Source: Flavobacteriaceae bacterium PS02293 (GTDB lineage: Bacteria; Bacteroidota; Bacteroidia; Flavobacteriales; Weeksellaceae). Taken from it: a DNA stretch of 64,000 nt. Positions 61,746 to 64,000 of this stretch are shown here, piece by piece (within the stretch, counting starts at the first letter, position 1; each line of letters opens with the position of its first letter). The position numbers and the translations under genes are program-made. Below the pieces are notes generated by a model. That model was given only the letters and a program-made list of their open reading frames with translations, did no database searches and was not told the origin of the DNA. The stretch is taken from positions 558,001 to 622,000 of the forward strand of contig JASCOV010000002.1 of NCBI GenBank assembly GCA_029960045.1, written 5' to 3'.

Positions 61746-63104
61746 ATGAATTCTTTAGTTGATAAATACAATATTCCGGGTCCGCGTTACACTTCTTATC
61801 CAACTGTTCCTTACTGGAATGAGGCAGATTTTACCGCAGAACTTTGGAAAAAATCAGTAATCAGATCTTTTTCAGAAAGCAATTCTGAAGAAGGAATTTC
61901 CATTTATATTCACTTGCCTTTTTGTGAAGCGCTTTGTACGTTTTGTGCTTGTCACAAAAGGATCACGAAGCAACATTCCGTGGAAATTCCATATTTGGAA
62001 AGTGTTTTAAAAGAATGGAAACTGTATTTGGAATTATTTGATGAAAAACCAAAATTGAAGGAACTTCATCTCGGTGGAGGAACTCCGACTTTCTTTTCTC
62101 CGGAAAACTTGAGAACTCTTTTACAAGGAATTTTTGATACAGTAGAAATCGCTGAAAATCAAGAATTCAGTTTTGAAGGCCATCCGAATAATACAACCAA
62201 AGATCATCTTCAGACTTTATTTGATCTTGGATTTACAAGAGTCAGTTTTGGCGTTCAAGACTATGACCCAAAAGTTCAGAAAGCAATCAACAGAATTCAA
62301 CCTTTCGAAAATGTGAAAAACGTGACAGAATGGGCGAGGCAAATAGGATATAAAGGTATAAGCCACGATTTGATTTTCGGATTACCACATCAGACTTGGG
62401 AAGCAACAGAATACACGATTAGAAAGACAATGGAACTGAAACCTGATCGTTTGGCATTCTATTCTTATGCACACGTTCCGTGGGTAAAAGGTGTTGGTCA
62501 GCGTGGTTTTGACGAAAATGATTTGCCAAGTGGCGATGAAAAAAGAAGACTTTATGAAGACGGCAAAAAATTGTTGGAGGAATTAGGCTACATAGAAATT
62601 GGGATGGATCATTTTGCTTTGGAACACGATGACCTTTATCAATCATTGATTCAGAACAAACTACACCGTAATTTTATGGGATACACTTCCAGTAAAACCC
62701 AATTGATGGTTGGTTTGGGAATGTCCGCAATTTCAGATTCTTGGTATGCGTTTGCACAAAATGTAAAGACTGTTGAGGAATATCAAAAGTTGGTCGAAGA
62801 AGGAGAAATTCCTGTTTTCCGAGGTCATATTTTGGATGATGAAGATTTGAAAATCAGAAAACATATTTTGAATCTGATGTGTCAATTAGAAACCAGTTGG
62901 GATTTACAAAATTCTTTTCCTGAGATTGAAAATTCTTTAGAAAAATTAAGAGAAATGGAATCTGACGGATTAGTTGAAATCTTTGATAATAAAATAAAAA
63001 TCACAGAGAAAGGACGAGCATTCACAAGAAACGTAGCAATGGTTTTTGATCTCAGAATGTTGAGAAACAAACCGGAAACACGGATTTTTTCTATGACAAT
63101 ATGA
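61746..63104 (+). CDS. hemN: Oxygen-independent coproporphyrinogen III oxidase
   Basis: A 452-residue radical-SAM enzyme; the start is the ATG giving 'MNSLVDKYNIPGPRYTSYP', which is the usual HemN N-terminus. The frame continues 43 codons upstream through a repeat but without family similarity. The radical-SAM cysteines are C60, C64, C67 and C69 ('PFCEALCTFCACHK', the HemN CxxxCxxCxC). 'LGGGTPTFF', 'SFEGHPNNTT' and 'GVQDYDPKVQKAINR' agree. It decarboxylates coproporphyrinogen III to protoporphyrinogen IX without oxygen. HemW is the alternative, but it lacks the fourth cysteine and the PGPRYTSYPT start. Confidence 0.93.
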   Translation: MNSLVDKYNIPGPRYTSYPTVPYWNEADFTAELWKKSVIRSFSESNSEEGISIYIHLPFCEALCTFCACHKRITKQHSVEIPYLESVLKEWKLYLELFDEKPKLKELHLGGGTPTFFSPENLRTLLQGIFDTVEIAENQEFSFEGHPNNTTKDHLQTLFDLGFTRVSFGVQDYDPKVQKAINRIQPFENVKNVTEWARQIGYKGISHDLIFGLPHQTWEATEYTIRKTMELKPDRLAFYSYAHVPWVKGVGQRGFDENDLPSGDEKRRLYEDGKKLLEELGYIEIGMDHFALEHDDLYQSLIQNKLHRNFMGYTSSKTQLMVGLGMSAISDSWYAFAQNVKTVEEYQKLVEEGEIPVFRGHILDDEDLKIRKHILNLMCQLETSWDLQNSFPEIENSLEKLREMESDGLVEIFDNKIKITEKGRAFTRNVAMVFDLRMLRNKPETRIFSMTI

Positions 63105-63129
63105 TTTTATTTATATATTAAGTATTCAT

Positions 63130-63180
63130 TTTGTCATTCCGTAGGAATCTAAATAGTTGAGATTCTTTCAGAATGACAAA
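63130..63180. repeat. REP-like palindromic repeat
   Basis: TTTGTCATTC (63130-63139) and GAATGACAAA (63171-63180) are a perfect 10-bp dyad, with inner arms GGAATCT / AGATTC pairing as well. The phrase 'TCATTCCGTAGGAATCT' is common in Chryseobacterium-type intergenic palindromes. It could also help terminate hemN. Confidence 0.6.
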
Positions 63181-63205
63181 TTTGCGTTTTAACAATTTTT
63201 CAAAT

Positions 63206-64000
63206 ATGAATTTGATCAAACAAAAAAATATCATCCTAAAAAGCGAAATGGAATTTTTAGCAGACGCTATTTTCCCTGAATCTGAAGATAAACTTCCACT
63301 TTTAATTTTTGTTCATGGCTACAAAGGTTACAAAGACTGGGGAACTTGGGAATTGATAGGAGAAAAGTTTGCAAAAGCTGGATTCTATTTTGTTAAATTC
63401 AATATGTCGCATAACGGAACTACACTTGAAGATCCAAATAACTTTGCTAACCTTGAAGCTTTTGGTCAAAATAATTTCTCGAAAGAATTAGCAGATTTGG
63501 AAATTGTGATTGATTATTTTAAAGTTCAAAAAGAAGTTGATTCTGAAAATATAACTTTAATAGGTCACAGCAGAGGTGGCGGCATTTCTGTTATCAAATC
63601 TTCAGAAAATAAAAACATTACCAAATTAATTACGCTCGCAAGTATATCCACACTTGACAGATTTCCAAAAAATGAAGATTTTGAAAACTGGAAAAATGAC
63701 GGAATCTATTTTATAGAGAATGCCAGAACGAAACAAAAAATGCCTCATTATTTTCAGTTTTTTGAAGATTACGAAAATAACAAGGAAAGATTTGATGTGA
63801 AAAAAGCTTGTGAAAATTTGACTATTCCTGCTTTATTTATTCACGGTTCCAAAGACGAATCTGTAACCATCGATCATTCGGAAAATCTTCATCAATGGAC
63901 AAAAGATTCTCAATTCAAAATTATAGAAAATACAGCTCATACTTTTGGTGCAAAAGAACCTTGGGAAAGCGATTCACTACCAAAAGAATTAGATGAAGTT
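63206..64000 (+). CDS. Alpha/beta hydrolase (3' truncated by the window edge)
   Basis: 265 codons are visible and the frame is open at the right edge. It has the alpha/beta-hydrolase plan: 'LIFVHGYKGYKDWGTW' (oxyanion region, HG), the nucleophile elbow 'LIGHSRGGG' (G-H-S-R-G-G), the acid in 'FIHGSKDESV' and the His near 'IENTAHTFGA'. No signal peptide, so cytosolic. The substrate class (esterase, acylaminoacyl peptidase or similar) cannot be told. Start chosen at the ATG at 63206 (product begins MNLIKQKNIILKSEME). Confidence 0.85.
   Translation, partial: MNLIKQKNIILKSEMEFLADAIFPESEDKLPLLIFVHGYKGYKDWGTWELIGEKFAKAGFYFVKFNMSHNGTTLEDPNNFANLEAFGQNNFSKELADLEIVIDYFKVQKEVDSENITLIGHSRGGGISVIKSSENKNITKLITLASISTLDRFPKNEDFENWKNDGIYFIENARTKQKMPHYFQFFEDYENNKERFDVKKACENLTIPALFIHGSKDESVTIDHSENLHQWTKDSQFKIIENTAHTFGAKEPWESDSLPKELDEV

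Overview
The window comes from a low-GC member of the Bacteroidota, most likely family Weeksellaceae (Chryseobacterium/Epilithonimonas-like). The evidence is the two secreted proteins with type IX secretion (T9SS) C-terminal sorting domains, signal peptides that typically end in A-Q, many upstream regions with the Bacteroidota -7 element TAnnTTTG, few recognisable Shine-Dalgarno sites, and the makeup of the housekeeping genes. The genus is an inference from sequence memory, not from a search.

Layout. (1) Positions 1-6328 hold the 3' part of a giant parallel beta-helix, T9SS-secreted surface protein. A small protein with a PID-CTERM-like tail follows (6435-6764). (2) Positions 6814-34975 are one co-directional surface-polysaccharide locus of about 28 kb. 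It starts with a bacillosamine-type module (PglC-, PglD-, PglE- and PglF-like). Next come an outer-membrane export lipoprotein, two tandem paralogous Wzc-type tyrosine kinases, a Wzx flippase, UDP-galactopyranose mutase, a Wzy-like polymerase, several glycosyltransferases, an acetyltransferase and a GH-A-type glycosidase. Then come two GT9 heptosyltransferase-like genes and a full ADP-heptose pathway (hldD, gmhA, gmhB, hldE). The locus closes with an epimerase, a TagD-like nucleotidyltransferase, an RmlC-like epimerase and a second initiating phosphoglycosyltransferase (WcaJ type). It is bounded by strong intrinsic terminators at 6773-6809 and 35005-35033. (3) Positions 35065-64000 are chromosomal backbone: rimO, an RlpA-like gene, an M48 peptidase, groEL/groES, an M1 aminopeptidase, an HxlR regulator divergent from an MFS exporter, menC, fbp, aspartate kinase, an OlsF-like ornithine-lipid synthase, two tRNA-Phe genes in tandem, coaD, ddl, a DgkA-like kinase, dnaN, pheT, a T9SS protein with YCF48-like repeats, hemN and a truncated alpha/beta hydrolase.

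How it fits together (inference). The locus looks like a Wzx/Wzy-dependent capsule or O-antigen system. An N-acetylated amino sugar phosphate is placed on undecaprenyl phosphate, the unit is extended with residues that may include galactofuranose and heptose, flipped, polymerised and exported under control of two tyrosine kinases. Two different initiating transferases, at opposite ends of the locus, suggest two glycan products, or an oligosaccharide for protein glycosylation as well as a polysaccharide. I saw no CRISPR array, insertion sequence, prophage or restriction system. Several small dispersed intergenic repeats lie in the backbone part. The most novel-looking features are regulatory: a terminator 4 bp in front of the locus, an inverted repeat centred on the -7 box before the WcaJ gene, and -7 boxes touching the start codons of menC and hemN.
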